Shown: one piece after another, positions 42,733 to 51,949 of the stretch
Position numbering within the stretch: position 1 is the first letter of the stretch
Layout: every line of letters begins with the position of its first letter
From: Novosphingobium sp.
Lineage (GTDB): Bacteria > Pseudomonadota > Alphaproteobacteria > Sphingomonadales > Sphingomonadaceae
DNA: 58,063 nucleotides
Direction of reading: 5' to 3'
Assembly: GCA_017745295.1 (NCBI GenBank)
Contig: JAGHZR010000026.1
Coordinates: 1 to 58,063, forward strand
The notes under the pieces: model-generated
Told to the model about the DNA's origin: nothing
Seen by the model: only the letters and a program-made list of their open reading frames with translations
Database searches by the model: none
Position numbers and translations under genes: made by a program

Positions 42733-43311
42733 TCAGTCCTTCGCTGCCATCGAGCGGTTGAGCCGTCCCCGCACCAGCAGGGTAACGGCCGTCGCAACGG
42801 CCACGAGCGCGGCGATCGCCAGGGCAACGTGGCCGAAACGGCGCAAGTGTCCGAAGGCCATCTCCACGCCCTCGCCGAAGCTGTAGCCGATCCCGGCGAT
42901 CACCGCGCCCCAGATCATCGCCGCCGCGGCGTTGAGCAAGACGAAGCGGTGAGTCGGGACGGCAGAAGTGCCGATGGCGATCGGGCTGATCGTCCTCAGT
43001 CCGTAGAGGAAGCGAAAGGCGAGGATGAAGCCGGTCGGATAGCGTTCCAGCATCGACAGGACGCGGGCGAAGGCGGGGCGCTCGGTGACCTTGCGGACAA
43101 GCCGGTGCGCGCGGAAGCGGCGGCCGAGCAGAAAGAAGAACTGGTCCGCCACGAAGGAGCCGATCGCGGCGGCGAGCATGACGCCGTAGAGCGGCAACAG
43201 GCCCTGATGCGCGATGAACCCACCGGTCATGACGACCGTTTCGCCCTCCAGCCCGGCCCCGAGGGCAACGGCGGGAAGGCCGAACTGGGCGATCAGGGCT
43301 TCTATCGACAT
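42733..43311 (-). CDS. DedA-family membrane protein
   Basis: This 192-residue inner-membrane protein belongs to the DedA/SNARE-associated family, linked to lipid-carrier (undecaprenyl phosphate or phospholipid) recycling and proton-gradient homeostasis. About five hydrophobic segments are seen. GSFVADQFFFLLGRRF and FRFLYGLRTISPIAIGTS contain the conserved acidic and arginine residues. The start ATG has a weak ribosome site. It is the last gene of a leftward run of cell-envelope genes and ends three bases from nrdJ. Confidence 0.88.
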   Translation of the reverse strand: MSIEALIAQFGLPAVALGAGLEGETVVMTGGFIAHQGLLPLYGVMLAAAIGSFVADQFFFLLGRRFRAHRLVRKVTERPAFARVLSMLERYPTGFILAFRFLYGLRTISPIAIGTSAVPTHRFVLLNAAAAMIWGAVIAGIGYSFGEGVEMAFGHLRRFGHVALAIAALVAVATAVTLLVRGRLNRSMAAKD

Positions 43312-43368
43312 GGGTCAGGAACGGGGCCGCTGCCGCGCGGTTCCGTCAGGCGGGTAATCCGGCCGATT

Positions 43369-43686
43369 TCAGAGCTTGTCGTCAACCAGGCGCAGACGCG
43401 CGCCGCCGCCCACGGCGATCGACGAACCATCGGGATATTCGATCGTGCCATCAGGTCGCAGCAAGGCGAATTCGGCGGAATCGAGGCTGCCGTTGATGGT
43501 GACGGGCGTGATGGTGGAGAGGGGGGCGGCATCGCCCCTGACCTTGAAGGTATCGACCCGCCAGGCGAGCACCTGGTCCATCTCGGCGGGAACGGCCTGC
43601 TCCGGACCGAACCGCGGACGGGTGGAGATGTAGAAACCTTCGGTTGCCGGCACGCAGGCCGTCGAAATAAGCTCGTGATCCGCCAC
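43369..43686 (-). CDS. Small hypothetical protein
   Basis: About 105 residues, soluble, with C-terminal beta-like sequence (DGTIEYPDGSSIAVGGGA, then RLRLVDDKL) and a segment AEMDQVLAWRVDTFKV. I do not recognise the family. The GTG at 43686 has GGGAC seven bases upstream. A longer reading to 43749 adds an Arg-rich stretch that looks non-coding. It lies on the same strand between the lipoprotein and DedA genes. Confidence 0.5.
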   Translation of the reverse strand: MADHELISTACVPATEGFYISTRPRFGPEQAVPAEMDQVLAWRVDTFKVRGDAAPLSTITPVTINGSLDSAEFALLRPDGTIEYPDGSSIAVGGGARLRLVDDKL

Positions 43687-43808
43687 GCCGTTCGTCCCAG
43701 ATTGCCCCCGCGAGCGGTTCCGACAGTAAAGGCGGAACCGACAACGCAAGGGCTATACTAACCGCGCTTACGGTATCCTTACAGGGCTTTGTTCACAATT
43801 TTTCACAT

Positions 43809-44525
43809 TCAGAAGAGATTTGCCGCGACGGCGGGCGATGCAATGGTTTGCGCATCATCGGGGGCGGCGGCACGGGTGCTGCCGTATTGCGATTCCCAGG
43901 CGAGCAGGTCGGTCTGGTACTGTTCATAGCTGTCGAAAAAGGCGCGGAACGGTGCTTCGGCGCGGGCGAGGCCGCTCGATGTCGCGAAACCTTCGAGCTG
44001 CGCGGCGGGCACGGTCTGGAGCGCCGTGGTCAGTTCCAGCGCGGCCTGGCACAGCGAAGGCACCACGGGCGGCAGCGCGAAGAAGTTGTACACCTGGGTC
44101 TGGTAGGATTCGCGCTCGCGGATCGCCTTGGCGCCGAAGCGGGCCTTGTATTCCTTGTCGAGATTCTTGTTCGTGGTCGCCAGCGACTTGGCGTACTTTT
44201 TCTGGAACTCGGTGTAGCCCGCCAGGATCGGCGCGCCTTCGGTGCCGGTGCAGTTGAGCGCGGCGACGTTGTAGGCCGAGCGCAGATTCCACAAGGCCTG
44301 GGCGGCGGAAATCTCGCTGTTGACGGTGCGGCGGGTGCCATCGACGGCTTTTACCGGGATGACCATGTTCGGCGAGGCGCCCAGCGGCGGTATCGGGCGC
44401 GGCGGGATCACCGCCACCACGGGCGGCGGCGGCGGGGTCTCGGCCACTTTCGGCGTGCTGCTGCACCCGGCCAGCAGCGCTGCCGTGCCGCTCAGGAAAA
44501 CTCGTCCGATCGTCTTCATGCCCAT
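43809..44525 (-). CDS. Lipoprotein of unknown function
   Basis: The 238-residue product has a lipoprotein signal ending LLAGC (Cys21 lipidated). A Pro-rich linker (TPPPPPVVAVIPPRPIPP) follows, then a helical domain of about 170 residues. This looks like a periplasmic-facing envelope lipoprotein. I do not know its function. An ATG two codons inside (44519) is an alternative start. It sits with the DedA and glycosyltransferase genes on the same strand. Confidence 0.75.
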   Translation of the reverse strand: MGMKTIGRVFLSGTAALLAGCSSTPKVAETPPPPPVVAVIPPRPIPPLGASPNMVIPVKAVDGTRRTVNSEISAAQALWNLRSAYNVAALNCTGTEGAPILAGYTEFQKKYAKSLATTNKNLDKEYKARFGAKAIRERESYQTQVYNFFALPPVVPSLCQAALELTTALQTVPAAQLEGFATSSGLARAEAPFRAFFDSYEQYQTDLLAWESQYGSTRAAAPDDAQTIASPAVAANLF

Positions 44526-44564
44526 TCCATCACCCCATCGCTTGCGGTCGTCATTTGCAGGATT

Positions 44565-45197
44565 TCATGCCCTTGATCGCTTCCGGCGCCCCAGCAGCCG
44601 CGAGCCGAGCAGGGTCACGCCCATCGCCACTGCCGCAAGCACGAGGCCGCCGAGCACCAGCTTGCTCTCGTCGATCGCCAGGGCCGCGCCGAGCGGGCCG
44701 GCGGCGAGATAGCCGGGAGCGAACATCAGCGGCACCCAGAGGCAGGCCGAGGCGACGTTGGCGATCTGGAACGGTCGCTTGGGCATGGCGAGCACGCCTG
44801 CCACCAACGGCACCGTCGCGCGGATCGGGCCGAGGAAGCGGCCCATGAAGATCGCCGCGAAGCCGTATTTGCGGAAGAACAGGCGGGTTCGTGCCACCGC
44901 CGGGCGGTGCCGGTTGAGCGGCCAACGGCGATAGACGCGCGGGCCGATGCGGTTGCCGAAAGCGTAGGACACCCAGTCCCCCAGGATCGATCCGGCGACG
45001 GCCCAGAAGAAGATCGGCCAGGCGTCCAGCGTGTCGGCGCCGATCAGTCCGCCGATTGCCAGCATGACCGCCGTGGCCGGTACGAAGAGACCGACGATCG
45101 CCAGCGATTCCCCGAAGCAGAGCAGGCCCACGACAGGGCCCGCCCAGATCCCGTGGGTTTGGACGAAAGCGCTGGCATGGGCGATCACCTCTTCCAT
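44565..45197 (-). CDS. DedA-family membrane protein
   Basis: This 210-residue DedA paralogue has about five hydrophobic segments. FGESLAIVGLFVPATAVML and GRFLGPIRATVPLVAGVL carry the family's conserved Glu, Arg and Pro residues, and GSILGDWVSYAFGNRIG is the equivalent of the first DedA's GSFVADQFFF. The two DedA proteins in this 2.5-kb segment are divergent copies. It starts eight bases after the stop of the glycosyltransferase gene, which suggests one transcription unit. Confidence 0.9.
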   Translation of the reverse strand: MEEVIAHASAFVQTHGIWAGPVVGLLCFGESLAIVGLFVPATAVMLAIGGLIGADTLDAWPIFFWAVAGSILGDWVSYAFGNRIGPRVYRRWPLNRHRPAVARTRLFFRKYGFAAIFMGRFLGPIRATVPLVAGVLAMPKRPFQIANVASACLWVPLMFAPGYLAAGPLGAALAIDESKLVLGGLVLAAVAMGVTLLGSRLLGRRKRSRA

Positions 45198-45204
45198 GGA
45201 ACCG

Positions 45205-46452
45205 TCAGGCCGCCCGTGAGATCAGGCCGAGGTCCTGCGCCGAGGGAGGCGCAAGGCTGCGTCCGAGCAGGTCCATGTAGCATTCGAGCACCTGATGAGA
45301 GGCGCTGTCCCAGTCGTAAGCCTTGCTGGCCTCGCGGGCGAAGGCGCCCATCTGGGTGCGGCGGCGGCCGTCCTGCACCAGCAGGCGCAGCGCCTTCATC
45401 GCGCCGTCCTCGTCACCATGGGCGAAGAGCAGGCCGGAGCCGTCCTTCAGCAGGTTGCGCCCGCTCGGCACGTCGACGCAGACGGTCGGCAGGCCCGAGG
45501 CCATGGCTTCCAGCGTGACATTACCGAAGGCCTCGGTCGTGCTGGGATTGAGGAACAGGTCGGCGCTGGCCACGGCGCGGCCGAGATCGGCGCCCATCAG
45601 GTGTCCGGCGAAGCGCGCCTGCGGCAGCTTCTGCTCCAGCCATGGGCGTTCGGGACCGTCTCCGACCACCAGCGGGCGGATCGGCAGGCCTTCCGCGATC
45701 AGGCGGCGGCAGAGCGCGGCGAAGGCGGCAAGGCCCTTCTCTCGCACGAGGCGGCCGAAATGGAGCACCGCCACTTCGCCGTCGGCCACGCCCATGGTCC
45801 GGCGCCAGGCCTGGTCGCGGGCGAGCGGGGTGAACTGGCTGCGATCGACGCCGCGCCCCCAGAGGCGGGTCTTTTCGCCGAGACCGGCTTCGGCGAACTC
45901 ATCCGCGATGGCGGGAGTGGGCACGAGGATGCGGTCGGAATTGCGGTAGAAGCGTCCGAGGTGGCGCTCCATTGCCGGGCGCACGAGGCTGGCGCCGTAG
46001 AAGGCGGCATATTTCTCGAACCGGGTGTGCAGGCTGGCGACGACCGGGATGCCCGCCTGTCGGGCGAAGCGCTGGGCGGCGGTGCCGGTCCAGTCCGGCG
46101 CCGAGACGTGGACGATTTCCGGGGCGAACTCGGCCAGATGGGCGCGGATGCGGCGAGGAAGGCCGAGGCCGAGGCGGTAGTCGCCGCGTCCGGGGATCGC
46201 TATCGAAGGTACTGAAATCAGCGTGCCTTCCGGCGCGAAGGCGGGGGTCGGCGAAGTCGGCGAATAGACGCGCACGGTGCAGCCGCGCCGCTCCAGATAG
46301 CCGACCAGACGGTTCAGCGCCTGATTGGCGCCATCGCGCACGTAATTGTAATTGCCGGAGAAAAGCGCAACTCGCGGGCGCCGGGAGGTGAGGGAGGGGC
46401 GAGATGCGACAGTGTGGCGCGTGCCGGGCGCGAGTTCGACTTGCGGCTTCAT
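45205..46452 (-). CDS. GT4-family glycosyltransferase
   Basis: This 415-residue retaining GT-B glycosyltransferase resembles GDP-mannose-dependent alpha-mannosyltransferases of the PimB/MgtA type. The N-terminal domain starts RPRVALFSGNYNYVRDGANQ. The donor site includes HFGRLVREKG and VVGDGPER, and the E-x7-E motif lies in STTEAFGNVTLEAMASG. It would add a sugar to a lipid or polysaccharide in the envelope. It precedes the DedA gene by seven bases. The sugar and acceptor cannot be read from sequence. Confidence 0.88.
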   Translation of the reverse strand: MKPQVELAPGTRHTVASRPSLTSRRPRVALFSGNYNYVRDGANQALNRLVGYLERRGCTVRVYSPTSPTPAFAPEGTLISVPSIAIPGRGDYRLGLGLPRRIRAHLAEFAPEIVHVSAPDWTGTAAQRFARQAGIPVVASLHTRFEKYAAFYGASLVRPAMERHLGRFYRNSDRILVPTPAIADEFAEAGLGEKTRLWGRGVDRSQFTPLARDQAWRRTMGVADGEVAVLHFGRLVREKGLAAFAALCRRLIAEGLPIRPLVVGDGPERPWLEQKLPQARFAGHLMGADLGRAVASADLFLNPSTTEAFGNVTLEAMASGLPTVCVDVPSGRNLLKDGSGLLFAHGDEDGAMKALRLLVQDGRRRTQMGAFAREASKAYDWDSASHQVLECYMDLLGRSLAPPSAQDLGLISRAA

Positions 46453-46564
46453 ATCCTGATTTCGATGTTGCGGCCGACAGGTACAAATCCTGCCGATGCT
46501 CGAAATCCTCGCTATTCCGCCCCGCCTTACGACAACCTTACAGGCTTGTAAGGTTGCGTTGCAT

Positions 46565-47986
46565 TTAGGATCCGGGAGCCGTCTCGCCGCCCAGCGCCTG
46601 ATAGACCTGCACCTGGGTGACGAGCTGGTTGTAGCGGTTCTGGATCAGGCCGGTGCGCGCGGTGCGCAGGCGTTCCTGCGCGTCGAGCCAGCTGCGCAGG
46701 GTGATCGCTCCGGCGCGGTACTGGCGTTCGTAGAGCTGCTCGGCGTCGCGCGCAGCGGTGTAGTTGGCTTCCACGAAGCCCGCCTGTCGCAAGTACTGTT
46801 CACGGGCCGAGAGCGAGACCTGGGTGTCGCGCAGGGCGTCGTAGAACGTCTGGCGGAACGACTGCACCGCGATCTCGTAATCGGCGCGGGCAATGCCGGT
46901 GCCGAGGCGGACTTTCTCCGGGTTCAGTTCTGCCAGCGAAAGCACGGCGCCGAGGCTGGCGGTGGGATCGCTGAAGAACTTGAGCAGCGATGAACTCGCC
47001 GTGCCCAGCGTGCCGGTCAGGCTGAGGCTGGGGTAGTAGCTCGCCACCGTCGCGTCGCTGGTCGCCAAAGTCTTGCGCAGGCGCAGTTCGGCGGCGGCGA
47101 GGTCCGGGCGGCGCGCGAGCAGCGAGGCGGGGGCCTCGGCGGCGATCGCGGGCAGGGACTGCCGGGGCAGGGTCTCGAGTTCGGCGCCTTCGTAGGACTG
47201 GCGGCCGAGCAGCGCGGCTATAGTTTTCAGCGCCGAGACGCGGGCCTGCACCAACTGGGTCTGCGAGGCTTCCTGCGCGGCGAGGGACTGCTCGGCATCG
47301 CGCAGTTCGACGCGCGAGACCGCTCCGGCATCGTACTGCCGCTGCACCAGCGCCAGCGCGCGGCGGACATAGGCCAGGCTTTCCTCGCCGATGGCGATCT
47401 GCTCGTTGGCATAGCCGAGCTGCCACCAGGCTTGCGCGGTCGTGCCGATCAGCGAGAGGCGGGTTTCGGCAAGGTCCTGCGCGCTCGCCTCGGCTTCCCA
47501 CTTCGCCGCGTCGGCCGTGGCGCCGAGGCGGCCGAACAGGTCGAGTTCCCACGAGACGCCGACCGAACCGGCACTGGATTTCGACCAGTCCGCACCGCCG
47601 TTAAGGGCTTTCGAACCGTTCGACGAGAGGCTGGTATTGCCGCTCGGGAATAGGCCCTGTCGCGCCTGCTCGGCGGAGAGATGCGCCTGCTTCAGCCGCA
47701 AGCCAGCAGCGGCAAGATCGGCATTGGCGGTGAGCACCTGATCGACCAGCGCGGTGAGGGCGGGATCTCCGAACTCGTTCCACCACGGCGCGCCTGCGGT
47801 TCGCGCGGGGCCTTGCGAGGTCTGGTCCCAGCCTGCCGCCACCGGCAGTTCCGGTGCGGTGTAGTGCGAACGGGTCGCGCCCGCGCAGCCGCCGGTCCAT
47901 AGCGCGAGCAGCGAGATCGCGACGAGCCGGGCGGGGCGGAAGGGTCTGGTCTGCTCGGACACGGGATCAGTCTCTCGAAAGGGCAT
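46565..47986 (-). CDS. Outer-membrane factor lipoprotein of a MacAB-type efflux system (NodT type)
   Basis: This protein of 473 residues has a lipoprotein signal ending LWTGGC and the paired outer-membrane-efflux repeats, with RRPDLAAAELRLRKTLATSD as the hallmark helix. It should provide the outer-membrane channel for the MacA/MacB pair upstream. Its ATG overlaps the macB stop by 20 bases; a GTG at 47962 is an alternative. It is the last gene of the macA-macB-omf operon and is related to, but distinct from, the one at 5100-6587. Confidence 0.9.
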   Translation of the reverse strand: MPFRETDPVSEQTRPFRPARLVAISLLALWTGGCAGATRSHYTAPELPVAAGWDQTSQGPARTAGAPWWNEFGDPALTALVDQVLTANADLAAAGLRLKQAHLSAEQARQGLFPSGNTSLSSNGSKALNGGADWSKSSAGSVGVSWELDLFGRLGATADAAKWEAEASAQDLAETRLSLIGTTAQAWWQLGYANEQIAIGEESLAYVRRALALVQRQYDAGAVSRVELRDAEQSLAAQEASQTQLVQARVSALKTIAALLGRQSYEGAELETLPRQSLPAIAAEAPASLLARRPDLAAAELRLRKTLATSDATVASYYPSLSLTGTLGTASSSLLKFFSDPTASLGAVLSLAELNPEKVRLGTGIARADYEIAVQSFRQTFYDALRDTQVSLSAREQYLRQAGFVEANYTAARDAEQLYERQYRAGAITLRSWLDAQERLRTARTGLIQNRYNQLVTQVQVYQALGGETAPGS

Positions 47987-49916
47987 CGACCGGGTCGAGC
48001 CGGGCCGCGCGGCGGGCGGGCAGAAAGCCGAAGACCACGCCGATCAGGGTGGAACAGGCGAAGGCGGCCACGATCGACGTTACCGAATAGGCCATGCGGA
48101 AGTCGATCGGCGTGAACGCAACCGCCACGCCCACCGCGAGCGACAGGCCGACGCCGATCACCCCGCCGATCAGGCAGACCAGCACCGCCTCGATCAGGAA
48201 CTGCTGGAGAATGTCCGACTGGCGTGCCCCCACCGCCATGCGCACGCCGATCTCGGCAGTGCGCTCGGTGACGGAGACGAGCATGATGTTCATCACCCCG
48301 ATCCCGCCGACGATCAGCGCGATCACGGCGATGGCGGCGATCAGCAGGGTCATCGTGTTGGTGGCGTTGGTGATGGTCTCGCGGATGTCGTCGGAATTGC
48401 TGATGAAGAAGTCGGTCGTGCCGTGGCGCTTGGCGAGAAGCTGCGTCACCGCCGCTTCCGCTGCCGAAGTCGAAGTATCGTCGTTGACGCGCACGGTCAC
48501 GCTCGACAGGTGGGTCTGGCCGAGGATCCGGCTCATGACCGTGGTGTAGGGCACATAGGCGGTCAGGCTGTCGGTGCCGCCGAAGCCCTGCTGCTGGGTG
48601 CCGACCACGCCGACCACGCGGGCGGGCACTTTGCCCAGCAGCACGACTTTGCCGAGCGGGTCCTCGCCGTTCGGGAACAGGGTGTCGCGCGAGTTTTCGT
48701 CGATCACCACATCCTGCGCCAGTTCGCGTACGCTCTGGGTATCGAACAGGCCGCCGGAGATCAGTTTCAGCCCGCGCACGCGGAAGTAGTCGGCGCCGAC
48801 GCCGCTGACCTGCGCGGTCGCGGCGAAATTGCGGTAGCGGGCGGTCACGCTGGTCGAGACGCTGGGCGTTACGCTGTCCACGTAGGGGAGCTGCGCCAGC
48901 GCATCGGCATCGGCGTCCTTCAACGTCTCGATCCGGGCCGAGCGCATGTCGCCGAAACTCTTGCCGGGATAGATCGTCAGGGTGTTGGTGCCGAGGCTGC
49001 TGATGTCGGAGAGGATCTTCTCTTGAGCGCCGCCGCCCAGCGCCACCACCGAGACCACCGAGGCGATGCCGATGATGATACCGAGCATCGTCAGGAACGT
49101 GCGCAGCTTGTGCGCCGACATCGCCAGCACCGCCATGCGGAAGGCCTCGCGGAAGCGATCGAGGACCTGCTGGAAGCCGCTGGCGACGGGCGGCGCCTTC
49201 TGCACTGCCGGGCGCACCGCGTTCTCGCGGGTGCGGCGGTCGTCGATGATCTCGCCGTCGCGGATCTCGATGATCCGGTCGGCGTGCTCGGCCACTTTCA
49301 TGTCGTGGGTGACGATGATGACCGTGTGACCCTCGGCGTGGAGTTCGCCGAGAATGCGCATGACTTCGACGCCGCTGGTGGAATCGAGCGCGCCGGTCGG
49401 TTCGTCGGCGAAGATCACCTCGCCGCCGTTCATCAGCGCGCGGGCGATGGAGACGCGCTGCTGCTGGCCGCCCGAAAGCTGGCCCGGCCTGTGCCCGGTG
49501 CGCTCGCCGAGGCCGAGCCGGGCGAGAATTTCCCGCGCCCGTCCCGCCCGCTCGCCGCGTGCCCGGCCTGCGTAGACGGCGGGTACTTCGACATTGCCGA
49601 GCGCGGAAAGGTCGGTCAGCAGGTGATAGCGCTGGAAGATGAAGCCGAAGTGCTCGCGGCGCAGCGCGGCGAGTTCGTCCGGCTCCAGATCGCCGGTATC
49701 GCGGCCGTTTATGCGGTAGGCACCGGACGTCGGCCGGTCGAGGCAGCCGAGGATGTTCATCAGCGTCGACTTGCCCGAACCGGACTGGCCGACGATGGCG
49801 ACCATCTCGCCCGCCTCGATCGACAGGTCGATGTCCTTGAGCGCGGCGAAGACGCCGTCGCCCGAAGGATACTCGCGCCGGACGTGCGAGAGCGAAATGA
49901 GCGGGATGCGGGTCAT
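47967..49916 (-). CDS. macB: MacB-family ABC transporter (ATPase fused to permease)
   Basis: The 649-residue protein has an N-terminal ABC ATPase with Walker A GQSGSGKST (43-51), signature LSGGQQQR and Walker B VIFADEPTG. A linker follows, then a permease with one helix near 270-300, a large periplasmic domain, and three helices at the C-terminus (LLIAAIAVIALIVGGIGVM). This is the MacB mechanotransmission layout. It would drive export of peptides, macrolides or lipopeptides through the adaptor and outer-membrane channel. It starts eight bases after the MacA-like gene. Confidence 0.92.
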   Translation of the reverse strand: MTRIPLISLSHVRREYPSGDGVFAALKDIDLSIEAGEMVAIVGQSGSGKSTLMNILGCLDRPTSGAYRINGRDTGDLEPDELAALRREHFGFIFQRYHLLTDLSALGNVEVPAVYAGRARGERAGRAREILARLGLGERTGHRPGQLSGGQQQRVSIARALMNGGEVIFADEPTGALDSTSGVEVMRILGELHAEGHTVIIVTHDMKVAEHADRIIEIRDGEIIDDRRTRENAVRPAVQKAPPVASGFQQVLDRFREAFRMAVLAMSAHKLRTFLTMLGIIIGIASVVSVVALGGGAQEKILSDISSLGTNTLTIYPGKSFGDMRSARIETLKDADADALAQLPYVDSVTPSVSTSVTARYRNFAATAQVSGVGADYFRVRGLKLISGGLFDTQSVRELAQDVVIDENSRDTLFPNGEDPLGKVVLLGKVPARVVGVVGTQQQGFGGTDSLTAYVPYTTVMSRILGQTHLSSVTVRVNDDTSTSAAEAAVTQLLAKRHGTTDFFISNSDDIRETITNATNTMTLLIAAIAVIALIVGGIGVMNIMLVSVTERTAEIGVRMAVGARQSDILQQFLIEAVLVCLIGGVIGVGLSLAVGVAVAFTPIDFRMAYSVTSIVAAFACSTLIGVVFGFLPARRAARLDPVDALSRD

Positions 49917-49924
49917 GAGGCGGC

Positions 49925-51118
49925 TCAGACCGGGGGTGGCCCCATCGGCCCCTGATCGTTGGTCTTCGAGGCCTTCGCTTCGCCGACCACCACGGATTCG
50001 CCTTCCTTCAGGCCGGAGAGCACTTCGGCGCTGATATTGTTGTCGATGCCGATGCGCACCTTGCGCGTCGCGATCCTGCCGTCCTCGCCCTTCACGCGAA
50101 CGGTATAGGTGCCGTCCTTGCCCTTGGCGCCGAGGGCAGTCGAGGGGATCATCAGCGCATTCGCGCGCCGGGCGAGCACGATGCTGACCTTGGCGGTCAT
50201 CAGCGCGCGCAGGCGTCCATCCTCGTTGGGCACTTCGAACAGCGCATTGTAATAGATCGCCGAAGCCGAGGTGCTGCTGGACGAACTGGTCGATGTTGAA
50301 TCGACTTTGTTGACGATCGATTCCGGTGCCGGTTCGATCAGCCGCAGCTTGGCTTCGTAGCGCTTGTCAGGATCGCCGAGAATGGTGAAATAGACCGGCA
50401 GGTCCGGCTTCACATTGATGACGTCGGCCTCGGAGATTTCGGCCTTCACGGTCATCACGTCGAGCTTGGCGAGGATGACGATGGTCGGCGCGGACTGCAC
50501 CGAGTTGACCGTCTGGCCCTGCTTGGTGACGATCGCCACGACCACGCCGTCCATCGGCGCGGTGATCTTGGTGAAGCCCAGCTGCACTTCGGCGGTGTTC
50601 ACGCTCACTTCGGCGGCGCGGATCTGCGCCAGCAGCGCCTCGTAGCTCGCCTGCGCGGACTGGAGTTCCTGTCGCGCCGTCTCGAAGTCCTGCTGCGAGG
50701 TAGCCTCGCCCGCGCCGAGCGCCAGTTGCCGCTGATAGGCCAGCTTCTGGCGGGCCAGCGTGGCTTTCGCGCCCGCCGCCTGCGCCTTCATGTTGGCAAG
50801 GTCGGCGCGGGCGGTGTCGAGGCTGTTGGTCGCGGTGCGGGGGTCGATCTTGCCGATCAGGTCGCCCTGATGGACGACGTCGCCCAGCGCCACGTTGAGT
50901 TCGTCGAGCCGCCCGGAAACCTGCGCCCCGACGCTGACCAGTTCCTTCGGTTCCAGCGTGCCGGTGGCCTCGACCGTCTGCTCCATCGTGCCGCGCGTGA
51001 CCTTTGCGGTCGCGACGACGGGTGCGGCAGGGCCGGAGAACAGTTTCCAGACGAGAAACAGGGCGAGGGCGGCGGCAACGAGGATGCCCCCGATCACGAG
51101 ACGGCGCTTGGTCGACAT
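49925..51118 (-). CDS. macA: MacA-like periplasmic adaptor (HlyD family)
   Basis: This 397-residue adaptor has one N-terminal anchor (RRLVIGGILVAAALALFLVW), lipoyl halves (VSVGAQVSGRLDELNVALGD and APMDGVVVAIVTKQGQTV), a helical hairpin, and a C-terminal beta domain. It would couple MacB to the outer-membrane factor. I chose the ATG at 51118 because it sits before the anchor and after GAGG; the frame extends upstream without sense. It is divergent from the CpxR-like gene across 93 bp, consistent with regulation by that system. Confidence 0.92.
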   Translation of the reverse strand: MSTKRRLVIGGILVAAALALFLVWKLFSGPAAPVVATAKVTRGTMEQTVEATGTLEPKELVSVGAQVSGRLDELNVALGDVVHQGDLIGKIDPRTATNSLDTARADLANMKAQAAGAKATLARQKLAYQRQLALGAGEATSQQDFETARQELQSAQASYEALLAQIRAAEVSVNTAEVQLGFTKITAPMDGVVVAIVTKQGQTVNSVQSAPTIVILAKLDVMTVKAEISEADVINVKPDLPVYFTILGDPDKRYEAKLRLIEPAPESIVNKVDSTSTSSSSSTSASAIYYNALFEVPNEDGRLRALMTAKVSIVLARRANALMIPSTALGAKGKDGTYTVRVKGEDGRIATRKVRIGIDNNISAEVLSGLKEGESVVVGEAKASKTNDQGPMGPPPV

Positions 51119-51211
51119 GCCTCGATCTATGGCGCGGCGTGCGTGGCTTGTGGGTAAGGACTTCGCAAGCGCTCTGTAAAGTTTCCGTAAGGGCGCGCGG
51201 CACCGGCTGAC

Positions 51212-51949
51212 ATGCGCGGCGCTTTGCGGCATCAGGGCGGGGTGCAAGTGGAAGCCAGACGCATCCTGCTGATCGACGACGACCTCGAACTGGGCGCCAT
51301 GCTCGGCGAGTATCTCGAAAGCGAGGGATTCCGGGTCGAGATCGTCACCGACGGTCTGGACGGGATCGAGCGCGCCCTCTCCGGCGAACACGATGCGGTC
51401 GTGCTGGACATCATGCTGCCGCGGCTGAACGGCATCGAAGTGCTGCGCCGCCTGCGCGAGAGCATCGACGTGCCGGTCATCATGCTCTCGGCGCGCGGCG
51501 ACGAGGTGGACAAAGTGATCGGCCTCGAACTCGGCGCCGACGATTATGTGGCTAAGCCCTGTTTCCCGCGCGAGCTGGTCGCCCGGCTGCGCGCGAACAT
51601 GCGCCGCCATCAGCCCGCCGATCGCGGCCCGCCGCCACCGCCGCCTCCGGTCTGCCGGTTGGGAGAGCTTGAGGTCCAGGTCGCCGCGCGCAGGGCTTCG
51701 TGGCGCGGCGTGCCGGTCGAGCTGACCGCTTCGGAGTTCAACATCCTGCTCGTCCTCGCGCGGGCGGGCGAGGCGGTATCGACCAAGGACGAACTCTCGC
51801 TGCGCGGTCTCGGTCGGGCGCGGCAGAGCTACGACCGCAGCGTCGACGTCCATGTCAGCAATTTGCGGATCAAGCTGGAAGCGGCTTCCGCGGGCGCCGC
51901 GAATGTCGAGACCATTCGCGGGGTCGGCTACAGGTTGCAGGTGTCATGA
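51212..51949 (+). CDS. OmpR/CpxR-family response regulator
   Basis: This 245-residue regulator has a receiver domain with phospho-acceptor D66 (VVLDIMLP), the acidic pair around IDDD, and KP near 114-115, then a C-terminal winged helix (GELEVQVAARRASWRGVPVE). A Pro-rich linker (PPPPPPP) joins the domains. GTG starts at 51242 or 51248 are possible alternatives. The stop overlaps the kinase ATG by four bases. It probably responds to envelope stress and controls the divergent MacAB operon. Confidence 0.88.
   Translation: MRGALRHQGGVQVEARRILLIDDDLELGAMLGEYLESEGFRVEIVTDGLDGIERALSGEHDAVVLDIMLPRLNGIEVLRRLRESIDVPVIMLSARGDEVDKVIGLELGADDYVAKPCFPRELVARLRANMRRHQPADRGPPPPPPPVCRLGELEVQVAARRASWRGVPVELTASEFNILLVLARAGEAVSTKDELSLRGLGRARQSYDRSVDVHVSNLRIKLEAASAGAANVETIRGVGYRLQVS

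Noticed and set aside
48423..49955. 510-codon plus-strand frame opposite macB
   Set aside because: Antisense shadow of the ABC transporter gene, without domain features.
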